Source: Syntrophus sp963665935 (GTDB lineage: Bacteria; Desulfobacterota; Syntrophia; Syntrophales; Syntrophaceae). Taken from it: a stretch of 64,000 nt of DNA. Made by a program: the position numbers and the translations under genes. The DNA is taken from the NCBI GenBank assembly GCA_963665935.1, contig OY762510.1:1674001-1738000 (forward strand), written 5' to 3'. The notes beneath the pieces are model-generated. The model saw only the letters and a program-made list of their open reading frames with translations. It searched no databases and was not told the origin of the DNA. Of the stretch, positions 1 through 7,625 are shown piece by piece (within the stretch, counting starts at the first letter, position 1; each line of letters opens with the position of its first letter).

Positions 1-180
1 AAGACCATCCCGTTCACCTATCGGATGATCCGGAAAGGAAACGTATGGAAAGTCTATGACGTCGTTGTGGAAAATGTCAGTCTGATCCAGAACTATCGGA
101 CGCAATTCAATGAAATTCTGGCTAACAATACCCCCGAACAGCTGCTTCAGACCCTGAGGAAAAAGGTGAAAGAAACATAG
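1..180 (+). CDS. mlaC: MlaC/Ttg2D phospholipid-binding protein, C-terminal part
   Basis: Open from the first base to a TAG at 178-180, giving the last 59 residues. The peptide (YRMIRKGNVWKVYDVVVENV, then NYRTQFNEIL and a Lys-rich end) matches the C-terminal end of the MlaC/Ttg2D family. Members are periplasmic carriers that shuttle phospholipid between the outer-membrane MlaA complex and the inner-membrane MlaFED transporter. The next gene, 28 bp downstream, is mlaA, which supports the call. The 5' end lies outside the window. Confidence 0.87.
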   Translation, partial: KTIPFTYRMIRKGNVWKVYDVVVENVSLIQNYRTQFNEILANNTPEQLLQTLRKKVKET

Positions 181-208
181 TCTCCAGAGAAAAAAGGGAG
201 TCCTTTCC

Positions 209-1258
209 ATGAAAAAGCTCTGTCCGGCGATCATTCTTCTTGTTCTTCTTGTTGTGATCAATGTCCCCTGCGTTGAAGCCTCGTCTTCCTCTATGGCCTC
301 AGCGCCGATGCCGATTCTGCTCCAAATGCCGGGAAGCTCAACCCAGATTGAGCCAATATCGCAGGAATTCCCTGAACAGGCGACCAAGTCCACCCTCGGA
401 CGTGTCGAGACTCCGAAGAAGTTTGATGCTTCAACCGGTGAGCCGGACAAAGATGCCGTGTCGGGTGAGGATGTCCCGGAAGGCACAACCCCCGAAGAAT
501 CCTTGACGAATCCACAGAAGGAGAAACAAGGTGCGGAGGATTCGGGTGAGGAACTGGAATCCGATTATGTGCCGGAGGAAGGGGAGGAGGCGCCGGCAAC
601 CATCGCCGATCCCCTCGAGCCCTTCAATCGGGCCATGTACCATTTCAATGACAAGTTCTACTTCTGGCTGCTCAAGCCCGTGTCGCAGGCCTATGGCAAG
701 GTCGTACCCGAGCCGGCGCGGATCAGCGTCCAGAATTTCTTTTCAAACCTTGCCTTTCCGCTCCGTTTCCTCAGTTGCCTGCTGCAGGCGGACTTCAGTG
801 GCGCCGCGAAGGAATCAGGCCGGTTTGTCGTGAACACCCTCTGGGGTATCGGGGGGCTTATGGATCCCTCATCCAACGAGGAACTGGATATCCCGAAACA
901 GAATGTCGATCTGGGGCAAACCCTGGGAGTCTACGGTGTGGGGCCTGGCTTCTACATCGTCTGGCCGTTCCTGGGACCTTCCAGCCTTCGCGATACGGTC
1001 GATATCGCCGGCAGATATTTTCTTTATCCCCCCTCCTACCTGAATCCCTGGTATACCCCGATGGCGGTTCGGGGATATGATGCGGTAAACGATACCTCCT
1101 TGAGGGTTGGGGATTATGAGGCCCTCAAGGGAGCGGCCATCGATCCTTACCTGTCCATCCGGGATGCCTTTGTCCAGCACCGGAAGAAGAAAATTGAAGC
1201 CCGTAAAAACAAGACGGAGAACAACGCCTCATCTGGAGAAGAAAAAAAGACGCCGTAA
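209..1258 (+). CDS. mlaA: MlaA (VacJ) outer-membrane lipid-asymmetry protein with long acidic linker
   Basis: 349 aa. Residues 1-25 form a signal peptide. A Pro/Glu-rich, probably disordered segment runs to about residue 133, and the MlaA domain covers about 134-330, opening with DPLEPFNRAMYHFND and containing the family blocks NTLWGIGG and LGQTLGVYGVGPG. MlaA sits in the outer membrane and removes mislocalised phospholipid from the outer leaflet, handing it to MlaC, encoded just upstream. The family is usually a lipoprotein; here the Cys after the hydrophobic stretch has Pro at -1, so the lipobox is not canonical. The linker makes it roughly 100 residues longer than E. coli MlaA. A GGGAG ribosome site precedes the ATG. 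Confidence 0.92.
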   Translation: MKKLCPAIILLVLLVVINVPCVEASSSSMASAPMPILLQMPGSSTQIEPISQEFPEQATKSTLGRVETPKKFDASTGEPDKDAVSGEDVPEGTTPEESLTNPQKEKQGAEDSGEELESDYVPEEGEEAPATIADPLEPFNRAMYHFNDKFYFWLLKPVSQAYGKVVPEPARISVQNFFSNLAFPLRFLSCLLQADFSGAAKESGRFVVNTLWGIGGLMDPSSNEELDIPKQNVDLGQTLGVYGVGPGFYIVWPFLGPSSLRDTVDIAGRYFLYPPSYLNPWYTPMAVRGYDAVNDTSLRVGDYEALKGAAIDPYLSIRDAFVQHRKKKIEARKNKTENNASSGEEKKTP

Positions 1259-1331
1259 CAGGTGGGGACAGGATGAAGAGCAAGTCAAGTAGCCTTTACC
1301 AAGGGAAGACGCGTAGAAACCGGAGGTCGAA

Positions 1332-2141
1332 ATGACTAAGAGATTCGTGAACTTTATAGGGATATCGCTTCTGCTGATGCTTTTTTTCATCCCGGGACCC
1401 GCTGTCGCGGGCGGTCTCTTTGGCCCCCCGCAGTCTCTTTCGAGGGAAGACGGCGGTTTGAATACGGCCGTCGGCTATGGGTATCACGAAGATAAATTTG
1501 AGAATGACGGGACATATGTCATTCGGCAGAACCAGATCTACTCGCAGGTGGGCTATGGCGGAGCCCGCCACCTCTGGGAAGTTTACGGGAGAATCGGAAT
1601 CGCCGATCTGGAGATTGACGACGCCTTCCGGTCTGAAGCCAATGCAACCACCTCTTCCAAAGACGATTTTGAAGAAAATGAGAAGTTTTTTGGCACGCTG
1701 GGGGCAAAGGTTTTTTACCTGCTGGGAAAATCTTTCGGAGTCGGCGCCTTTCTCCAGGGCACCTATTTCTTCAGCGGTTTTACAGACGAGGTTTCGGGGC
1801 GACTGAACGGCAACCCCTATTCAACGGAACTCAAAGTGAAAGACCTCTGGGACATTACATCGGGGATCGGCTTTTCCGCCACAGTTCCCTATGGGATCGT
1901 GCTTTATGCCGGCCCCTACGTCCATTATTCGGAAGCCAAGGTGTCCGCCTCTCATCACATCTCTGGAATTCCATTGACGGAAGAGGACGACACCCTGAGA
2001 AATAAAACGGTGCTGGGCGGCTATGCCGGAATTTCAGTGCCTCTGGGAAAGGGATTTTGTCTTAATGCGGAAGGCCAGTATTCCGAAAGGTTCTCGGTAG
2101 GCATCGCTGTGACCTATGCCTATCAGAATCGCCGGCGTTAG
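1332..2141 (+). CDS. Outer-membrane beta-barrel-like protein, function unknown
   Basis: 269 aa with a clear signal peptide (residues 1-26, cleavage after AVA). The mature part has alternating short amphipathic strands rich in Tyr, Gly and Phe, such as NTAVGYGYHEDKF and RHLWEVYGRIGIADLEI. It ends in a strand-like run and a basic tail (VGIAVTYAYQNRRR). These features fit a small outer-membrane barrel of the OmpW/porin-like kind, but I recognise no specific family. It follows mlaA by 73 bp on the same strand, so co-transcription is likely. Its stop overlaps the stop of the convergent DUF3135-like gene by 4 bp. Confidence 0.7.
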   Translation: MTKRFVNFIGISLLLMLFFIPGPAVAGGLFGPPQSLSREDGGLNTAVGYGYHEDKFENDGTYVIRQNQIYSQVGYGGARHLWEVYGRIGIADLEIDDAFRSEANATTSSKDDFEENEKFFGTLGAKVFYLLGKSFGVGAFLQGTYFFSGFTDEVSGRLNGNPYSTELKVKDLWDITSGIGFSATVPYGIVLYAGPYVHYSEAKVSASHHISGIPLTEEDDTLRNKTVLGGYAGISVPLGKGFCLNAEGQYSERFSVGIAVTYAYQNRRR

Positions 2142-2503
2142 TGATCCGCGTCCTGGAGGGCGGCGAATTTTCCTGAAAGGTATTTCAGGGATTCATTGAT
2201 CTGCTGAATGCCGGGCTGCCAGTTCTGATGAAAATTATCCCAGAAAATTGTTTGGGCCAGAACGAACCGGTTGTGGGCTGATCCGGCATGCTTCATTTTC
2301 GTTTCAAAGGATGCCTGCAGGGCGCGCAGCCGCTGACGAAGATCTTCATCCTCGACACTGTTGAAAAATTCGTCGAGAAGCCGTTTACGCTCCCGTTCGA
2401 AGGCCAGACGATCTTCTCTAAAGAGCTGCGCCATTCGGGCATGCCGCTTCTCCGATTCCTCTCTTCGCTTTTCCTTCTCTTCTTCCCATAGGAGCTGGTT
2501 CAT
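2138..2503 (-). CDS. DUF3135-like coiled protein
   Basis: 121 aa, very charged, almost certainly helical. The core LAFERERKRLLDEFFNSV, followed by RQRLRALQASFETKMKHA and NRFVLAQTIFWDN, resembles the DUF3135 pattern (F-E-x-x-R-x-x-L-x-x-E-F, then R-R-L-R-x-L-Q). No biochemical role is known for that family. It is convergent with the outer-membrane protein gene and overlaps it by 4 bp. A GGAGG-containing ribosome site lies just upstream of the ATG. The family match is from memory of the motif, so the name is tentative; that this is a real gene is much surer. Confidence 0.65.
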   Translation of the reverse strand: MNQLLWEEEKEKRREESEKRHARMAQLFREDRLAFERERKRLLDEFFNSVEDEDLRQRLRALQASFETKMKHAGSAHNRFVLAQTIFWDNFHQNWQPGIQQINESLKYLSGKFAALQDADH

Positions 2504-3073
2504 GGGAGCCTCCTTACGTCGTTAATCAAATGAACGTTTTCCCCGCCTCTGAACACGCATCAAGAGGATTGGCGTTTCTTTTGACCCGAATATGCCCTGA
2601 AAGTCCCTGGAGGGCAATACCTAGAATTACTTATTTTAGTGTAAGACTTAGGTGGAAATTGCAGAGGGTTTTTCAGTCACAGGAGTCTTCAATGTCTGAT
2701 GATTCCGTGTGTCAGCTTGATGGCTGCATTTTATGGGATCACCCGTGGAATCTCATACGCCATGAATGAAATTTCAAGGTAAGGAGGGGAAAATGCGAAG
2801 GAAGATAAAAAAGTGTGTTTGTCACCAACCCTTGCGCAGTGCCTCTATCTGGCTGGTGGAATCCAGGACCCGGCTGCAGGATTCCCAGTCCACGGATTCG
2901 ATCCTGTCGTAGCGGGATTTGGAAATTCAACACGACGGATAAATTACTACCGGATGGTCCGGATAATGATGACATCCGATCCTATCGGAAGATCTCCTCT
3001 TTTATCTCAAAAGATTTGTGGTTGAGCATTTTACACCTCACCAAATTTCCGAAATCGGATGATTATCGGATGA
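2504..3073. other. 570 bp without a convincing gene; possible remnants
   Basis: No complete gene is seen. A strong Shine-Dalgarno (AAGGAGGGG, 2781-2789) precedes an ATG at 2793, but that frame stops after 38 codons in low-plausibility sequence, as if a gene start had lost its body. On the minus strand a short open stretch (2822-2926) encodes a protein-like tail (RYDRIESVDWESCSRVLDST) with no start, possibly the end of a lost gene. Near 3053-3076 the sequence TCGGATGATTA occurs twice in tandem. Confidence 0.4.
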
Positions 3074-3831
3074 TTACGCTCGTTCTCCTGCAAGGACATA
3101 TCGGATCGAACGCCCACGCCCTCTCCTTTCGATGATGTGCAGATCAAGAAGCAACTGGATATCGCGATAGGCTGCATCACGCACCACATTGAATGTGTCC
3201 TGGACCCACTTATTGGTGACAATGCCGCCCTCTTGGATCTGTATCACAATCTTTCGCTGTCGCTCATTCAGCCTGGCTTCCATGGTGGGAGTAATGAATC
3301 CCGGCGCATCGGTTGGTGGCCTCCGGCGCTCGTAGTTGCCGGCCGGCCCGGCAAAGTGACCACAAAAAAGCCGTCCTGCTGATCAAGAACAGGTGGATCG
3401 AGGCCGTGATTGAGCATGGCGTCGCGCATGCGGGCGAAACCCGTCCCCCGCTGCTCCATCTTATCAAGGATGCAAAGGGCCTGAGCGATAAGAGGGTTGC
3501 GTGAGCACGGACGGTAGTTTCCTTTTCGCAATTTGGCCAGGGTGATCGGTTTGAGCGGGTAGCCTGGGCCGACGATTTCGATGCGGTCGCTGAAGAGGCG
3601 TACGAAAACTTTGCGCGAGGCATCCTCATAGTTGCGATGGGCAAAGGCATTCAGAAGAGCCTCCCGGATGGCCGCCCGGGGATATTCATCAAGCCGGACG
3701 TTGTTGAGACCGATCACACGACGGGGATGGAGGGTGTGAGCGTCGATAAAGGCAAGGATCTCTTCCAGGGCATGGGGAAGAGGGGCATTTACATTAAGCT
3801 GAAGTTTTACAGTTGCTAAAAAATAGTTTTG
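3074..3831 (-). pseudogene. Truncated, frameshifted AlbA_2/RecG-like ATP-binding transcriptional regulator remnant
   Basis: Minus-strand remnant of a protein with a C-terminal HATPase_c_4 domain and a winged helix. The first readable block is VKLQLNVNAPLPHALEEILA, followed by YPRAAIREALLNAFAHRNY and ILDKMEQRGTGFARMRDAM. The ending MEARLNERQRKIVIQIQEGG then AAYRDIQLLLDL (the winged helix) lies in another frame. The shift falls at about 3339-3352, in a GGCCGGCCCGG tract. Intact relatives carry an N-terminal AlbA_2 (AAA_4) domain; here an in-frame stop at 3832-3834 and then the insertion sequence cut it off. It is therefore inactive as annotated. A sequencing error could explain the frameshift but not the missing N-terminal half. 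Confidence 0.75.
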
Positions 3832-3875
3832 TCATATCAGTGACATAGGTATCCATAAAAAGTTCTTGGCACCAC

Positions 3876-3896
3876 ATATTGCTCTTTGAAAATCGG
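3876..3896. repeat. Left candidate terminal inverted repeat of the IS
   Basis: Reads ATATTGCTCTTTGAAAATCGG on the plus strand, apart from one base. It matches the complement of 5640-5664, in which two extra A residues interrupt the A run. It begins 8 bp inside the border of the AlbA remnant flank and 8 bp beyond the transposase stop codon. Confidence 0.55.
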
Positions 3897-3903
3897 ATAA
3901 TCA

Positions 3904-5544
3904 TCATGACACCTCCCGAATGGTGAGAGGAAGGGCAACACCGACAGCCTGAAAAACCTTGCCGCAAACCCCTTGGCATTCGCTACGGATTGCGAGTCTC
4001 TTCCCGTTGTCTTCGAGAGTGACCTCCTGCAAGGCCTTCAGATCCTGTTTAATGTCAGCCCACTCAAAATCATGCCCGGTTTTTCCCAATCTGCGGTCCA
4101 ATTCCTTCCGCAGTACCAGGGCAAGGAAACTGCAGAAGACATGGCCTTTGATGGTCTCATCGCGCTGGTGAAAGATCGGCCGTGTATCCAGGATGGATTT
4201 CATGTCCCGGAAGACATGTTCCACCTGCCAGAGTTCCTTGTATTTGAGGGCCACCTGCTCCGCCGTAAGATCGGTATTGGTCCGGAGGACCCATTTCCCG
4301 TCGAAGCGCTCCTCCTCTTGAACCTTTTCCTCGTTGAGGGAAACGGCATCCTGATCCAGCCTCAAATATTTTCGGAACCCCTTGTTGCCTACCAGCGATT
4401 TGGGATCATGCTGCAACTTTTCTTGCAGGGCCTCGGTAATGGCCTGGCGGTCAGCGGCATCCTTTCTCGCCTGCCGGTCATTCAAACAGACGATATAGCG
4501 GCGATTTTCAAGAACGACTTCCTTGACCTTCAACGGAGAAGGATCCTTGGAAGATGCACCTTCCGGGAAGACCTCCCGGTAATTTCCATCGGCGGAGAGA
4601 ACTTTCTCTTTGATTTCCTTGACCCTCCTCATCCGGGCTCCCAGAATGTAAGGGATGTGTTCTTTGTCCAGCCAGGCCAGCGTTGCGTCACTGATCATGC
4701 CCCGGTCGGAGACGACACAGAATCTACCGATAGGAAAGCGACTCCGAATTCTTTCGACAACGGGGATCAGACTCTTGACATCCGCCGTGTTGCCCGGCCA
4801 CATCTCGCAACAGACGGGATTGCCATTGTTGTCGAGAATGACGCCGACGATCATCTGGTTCAGATCGGGACGATGATCCTTGCTGTGACCACGTCGACCA
4901 AGAGTCTCGCCTCCTTCTCCCTCAAAGTAGAGAGAGGTGGTATCGAAGAAAACGATATCCAGGCCACTGAACAGATCCTGTCGCATCTGGAACAGTTCCT
5001 CTTCAATGACATCCTTGGTGCAGCGGGGAGAGAAGGGGGTTCGATCTTTCTGGTCGTTGGTCTCTTCCCCCAGGAAGGCCATCGCCCGGTAAAGGTGGTG
5101 AAGGGACAACCCATCCACCCCGGAAATGACATAGTCACGATGCCACTTGTCGCAAGAGCGATCAGAACCGGAGGTAAAGAGTCGATGCAGAACAGTCAGG
5201 AAAATGGCCCTTTCCACATCGAAGAAAAATTTGCGGTCTGCAAGAAGGCCACGAAGGATACGGTCAATTTTCAGTTCCTTCCAGAGTCTCTCGAAGATGA
5301 TGGCAGGACCGATTTTCTTCGCCGATGCCTGAATGCCTTCACTCTTGCCGGACAGGACCAACAACACCTTTTCGGAAAAACGGGAAAGGGATCGCACCAG
5401 GTTCTCAATATCGCCCTTGGCCTGTAGTTGTTCCATGCGGCCGACTGTAGCGATAACCCGTTGGATGGTTTTTTTGCCCTCCCGCCGATTTTCGACAATC
5501 TGGAGGTATTCGTATGGGCCGGTTTTCTTGACTCTGGCAAACAT
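3904..5544 (-). CDS. IS1634-family (IS4-like) DDE transposase
   Basis: 546 aa from the ATG at 5544, chosen because AAAGGAG lies 6 bp upstream; an in-frame ATG 21 bp earlier would overlap that ribosome site. RNase-H-fold catalytic residues are visible: Asp in FFDTTSLYF (about residue 201), Asp in VSDRGM (about 280) and Glu in WQVEHVFRDMKS (about 445). The last lies in the IS4-group Y-x2-R-x3-E-x6-K-like signature. The N-terminus (FARVKKTGPYEYLQIVENRR) is typical of the IS1634 subgroup. It looks full length and intact, so the element could still be active. Confidence 0.93.
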   Translation of the reverse strand: MFARVKKTGPYEYLQIVENRREGKKTIQRVIATVGRMEQLQAKGDIENLVRSLSRFSEKVLLVLSGKSEGIQASAKKIGPAIIFERLWKELKIDRILRGLLADRKFFFDVERAIFLTVLHRLFTSGSDRSCDKWHRDYVISGVDGLSLHHLYRAMAFLGEETNDQKDRTPFSPRCTKDVIEEELFQMRQDLFSGLDIVFFDTTSLYFEGEGGETLGRRGHSKDHRPDLNQMIVGVILDNNGNPVCCEMWPGNTADVKSLIPVVERIRSRFPIGRFCVVSDRGMISDATLAWLDKEHIPYILGARMRRVKEIKEKVLSADGNYREVFPEGASSKDPSPLKVKEVVLENRRYIVCLNDRQARKDAADRQAITEALQEKLQHDPKSLVGNKGFRKYLRLDQDAVSLNEEKVQEEERFDGKWVLRTNTDLTAEQVALKYKELWQVEHVFRDMKSILDTRPIFHQRDETIKGHVFCSFLALVLRKELDRRLGKTGHDFEWADIKQDLKALQEVTLEDNGKRLAIRSECQGVCGKVFQAVGVALPLTIREVS

Positions 5545-5639
5545 GGGGAACTCCTTTCTTGACACCCCATGAATATGAAATATGCTCTGCTATGTCAAGG
5601 ATAATCCACCTATCATTTGGCACCACATTTTTGAGATGA

Positions 5640-5665
5640 CCTCGATTTTTTCAAAGAGCGATATA
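5640..5665. repeat. Right candidate terminal inverted repeat of the IS
   Basis: Complement reads TATATCGCTCTTTGAAAA followed by AATCG, about 80-100 bp upstream of the transposase start. It is the partner of 3876-3896. The 12-bp direct repeat copy at 5617-5628 lies just inside it, so only one of the two border models can be right. Confidence 0.5.
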
Positions 5666-5846
5666 GTGAATTCAGAAGGTTAGAGATCCCAGTGGGCACA
5701 AAAGCCCAATTAAGTGTAAAAGAAAAGTCTAAGGAAAGTAAATCGTTCAACATAAAGTCAAATAAAGTGTGCCGAAAATCGTGATGATTACAAATCACGG
5801 CAAATTTCATTGACTGAAATGTCTGAAAGAACCCCCGTTTCCGTTT

Positions 5847-6872
5847 CTAAACGAGATACAATCCTTGCTTGGCTAATAAGGACACAATAATGTCCGAATG
5901 TTTCCGGAGTGCTTCGCAGAACTGCCAGTAATGGCTTTTGATAAAACTATGATAGGTGGCATCGGAAATGATGCACTTATCCTTTTTCCATTTCTTTCCC
6001 AAGGCATCATCAATCCATTTCCCCTCATCATACTCAGGGAGTTCCCTGTGGAATTTCCTGGAGATGGCCTTGCTCCACTGCGAAAGTCGTTTCCCGGGAT
6101 CATCTTCCTGCTGTTCAATCAATACATTCAAGATTTTTTCGTGCTCCTGGGGAATATCCGGGGTCAAAGCGGATCCCGAGTACGAAATCATGTACGAGTA
6201 TATGGCCCGGATGGCTTGCCGGAAATCTTCCGGGTTGTTTCTGGGGATCAGGCCCAATCCTGCGGTGACGCGATATCGCCACACGAGGTAGGGAAGATCC
6301 GGACACTTGTCAGCCAGGAGATGTCCGAGGGCGCTTTCCTGTCTCCCCTTCAGAGTTGCGTAAACGCTGCCGGCATCGGCTTTCAACGACTCCCACCAAT
6401 TCTGATCAACATTGACGGGTTCAACGTGGTCTATGAGGTTGGAGTCAGACCAGAGGCCGGTAAACTCGTAGTGCGACCAGGTATCGGCGTATGCATGAAG
6501 CGCAACACCGAAACGATAGGGCCGGGAAATGGAATCTGTCTCGTCCAATGCCGCCTGTACCGCAGCCCCAGCCAAGTCACTGTTTTTCTTGCACTTCAAT
6601 CTATCAAGAAAAAACCCTTGTGTGGTTGTATCCGGGACAAAATGATAAGGAATCCATACAAGTCTCCCATGAGCACTCATGTTGTCTGTGATATACCGAT
6701 GTGCAGAGTTGCTGCAGATGCAGCCTTGGCCGTCGCTGAACTGAACTGTACCTCCAAACTCCGCATCATCGACGAACTGGGATGACCAGGCAATTTTTTC
6801 TGCTTCCTCTTCTCCAATTCCAGCCAAACTGGCCAGGTAGTATATTGCTCCGTAGTGCATGTCGATTTGCAT
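5847..6872 (-). CDS. DUF6765-like protein (zinc-phospholipase/nuclease-like helical fold?)
   Basis: 341 aa. It starts MQIDMHYGAIYYLASLAGI and then IAWSSQFVDDAEFGG, the pattern I associate with DUF6765. Histidine and aspartate positions such as FGVALHAYADTWSHYEFTG resemble the metal-binding helices of phospholipase C/S1 nuclease-like proteins (H-x3-D-x3-H), which is only an inference. No signal peptide or membrane segment is seen. An AGGGAGG ribosome site precedes the ATG. It stands alone between the IS and the Fur gene; its GC content looks slightly lower than that of the core genes. Enzymatic activity is unknown. Confidence 0.65.
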   Translation of the reverse strand: MQIDMHYGAIYYLASLAGIGEEEAEKIAWSSQFVDDAEFGGTVQFSDGQGCICSNSAHRYITDNMSAHGRLVWIPYHFVPDTTTQGFFLDRLKCKKNSDLAGAAVQAALDETDSISRPYRFGVALHAYADTWSHYEFTGLWSDSNLIDHVEPVNVDQNWWESLKADAGSVYATLKGRQESALGHLLADKCPDLPYLVWRYRVTAGLGLIPRNNPEDFRQAIRAIYSYMISYSGSALTPDIPQEHEKILNVLIEQQEDDPGKRLSQWSKAISRKFHRELPEYDEGKWIDDALGKKWKKDKCIISDATYHSFIKSHYWQFCEALRKHSDIIVSLLAKQGLYLV

Positions 6873-7128
6873 AAGAAACCTCCCTTGCGTGTTGATATGG
6901 ATATTTGGAATCGTTGGTTGGTCAGTGACATTACTTTATATCCCAATAAAATTGAAAAATCATTAAGATTGTAGAATGTTTAAAGAGGCGCCTTCACTGG
7001 AGGAAGAATATTTATTTTTTCGAAATGGTTAAACCCCACAAACGGGTACGGCGGAAGTAAAAAAGTTCGCCAAGGGGCGGTGAAGGACCCTGTCAGCCGG
7101 GAATTGCAGGAAATGTTTTCAAGTTAGA

Positions 7129-7151
7129 TTGCATTTGCAAATGAGTTGCAA
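7129..7151. promoter_or_regulatory. Candidate Fur-family operator
   Basis: TTGCAA-N5-TTGCAA forms a symmetric site at 7135-7151, with an additional half-site TTGCAT abutting at 7129-7134. It ends 18 bp before the ATG of the Fur-family regulator, where it would cover the promoter or ribosome-loading region. Position and symmetry suggest autoregulation of the regulator and permease pair. The metal sensed cannot be read from the site. Confidence 0.55.
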
Positions 7152-7169
7152 CTATTGTATGAGGGTCCC

Positions 7170-7607
7170 ATGAAAACAGAGATTTTACACGCCGCTGCCG
7201 AAGGAGCCCTCAGGGAGGTGGGCCTTCGCAAAACGGCGCAACGCCTGGCCGTTCTCAATATCCTGAATTCCGCGGATTCTCCCCTCACGGCGAATGATAT
7301 TTTTCAGCGCCTCGGGAGTCCACAGAAGATCAACAGGGTAACGGTGTACAGGATTCTCTCTTCCTACACCCGGAAAGGCATGATTCGGGAGTTCGAGTCC
7401 AGGAGGGGCCTTCACTATTACGAAAGGGCGAACGCTTTTTCGCCGTCCCATCCCCATTTCATCTGTCGGGCCTGCGGCAGAATGATCTGCATGACCTCTT
7501 TCGTCCTGAGCGAACCATTGCAGAAGATGATCGATCAACAGGGCATTTCCATCGAACATATCAGTATCAGTGGCCTCTGCCGTTTGTGCCGCTGCAATAA
7601 TCCATAG
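7170..7607 (+). CDS. Fur-family metalloregulator (Zur/Mur-like)
   Basis: 145 aa from the ATG at 7170 (GAGGG 4 bp upstream; an upstream TTG start lies within the operator). The N-terminal winged helix is LRKTAQRLAVLNILNSADSP to VTVYRILSSYTRKGMI. The C-terminal dimerisation part has HPHFICRACGRMICM and a final CRLCRC, the two Cys-x2-Cys pairs that bind structural zinc in this family. Members repress metal transport genes when metal-loaded. The permease gene starts 18 bp downstream, so the regulator probably controls both. Zinc or manganese sensing is likelier than iron, but that is inference. Confidence 0.88.
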   Translation: MKTEILHAAAEGALREVGLRKTAQRLAVLNILNSADSPLTANDIFQRLGSPQKINRVTVYRILSSYTRKGMIREFESRRGLHYYERANAFSPSHPHFICRACGRMICMTSFVLSEPLQKMIDQQGISIEHISISGLCRLCRCNNP

Positions 7608-7625
7608 ATCGGGAAAGGTGAATCC

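Larger units (their letters stand above)
3876..5665 (-). mobile_element. IS1634-type (IS4 group) insertion sequence
   Basis: About 1.8 kb with a single transposase gene. Candidate terminal inverted repeats share GCTCTTTGAAAA (left 3881-3892; right, as complement, ending at 5660) with extended similarity on both sides. No 5-6-bp target duplication is seen at those limits. Alternatively, the 12-bp direct repeat TTGGCACCACAT at 3866-3877 and 5617-5628 could be the target duplication, since the IS1634/IS1549 group is known for long, variable duplications. The element would then be 3878-5616. The exact borders are unresolved. Confidence 0.75.

Noticed and set aside
2793..2909. 38-codon frame behind a strong Shine-Dalgarno
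   Set aside because: The composition after the first ten codons is not protein-like and the opposite strand looks more coding; noted as an orphan start only.
3866..3883. TGGCAC followed by TTGC near the left IS border, resembling a sigma-54 promoter
   Set aside because: The spacing is GG-N11-GC, one base too long, and no gene in that direction starts downstream; it overlaps the IS repeat.
3973..5427. 484-codon open frame opposite the transposase
   Set aside because: It is the complement of a well-supported IS transposase with full catalytic motifs; the composition is not protein-like and it has no ribosome site.
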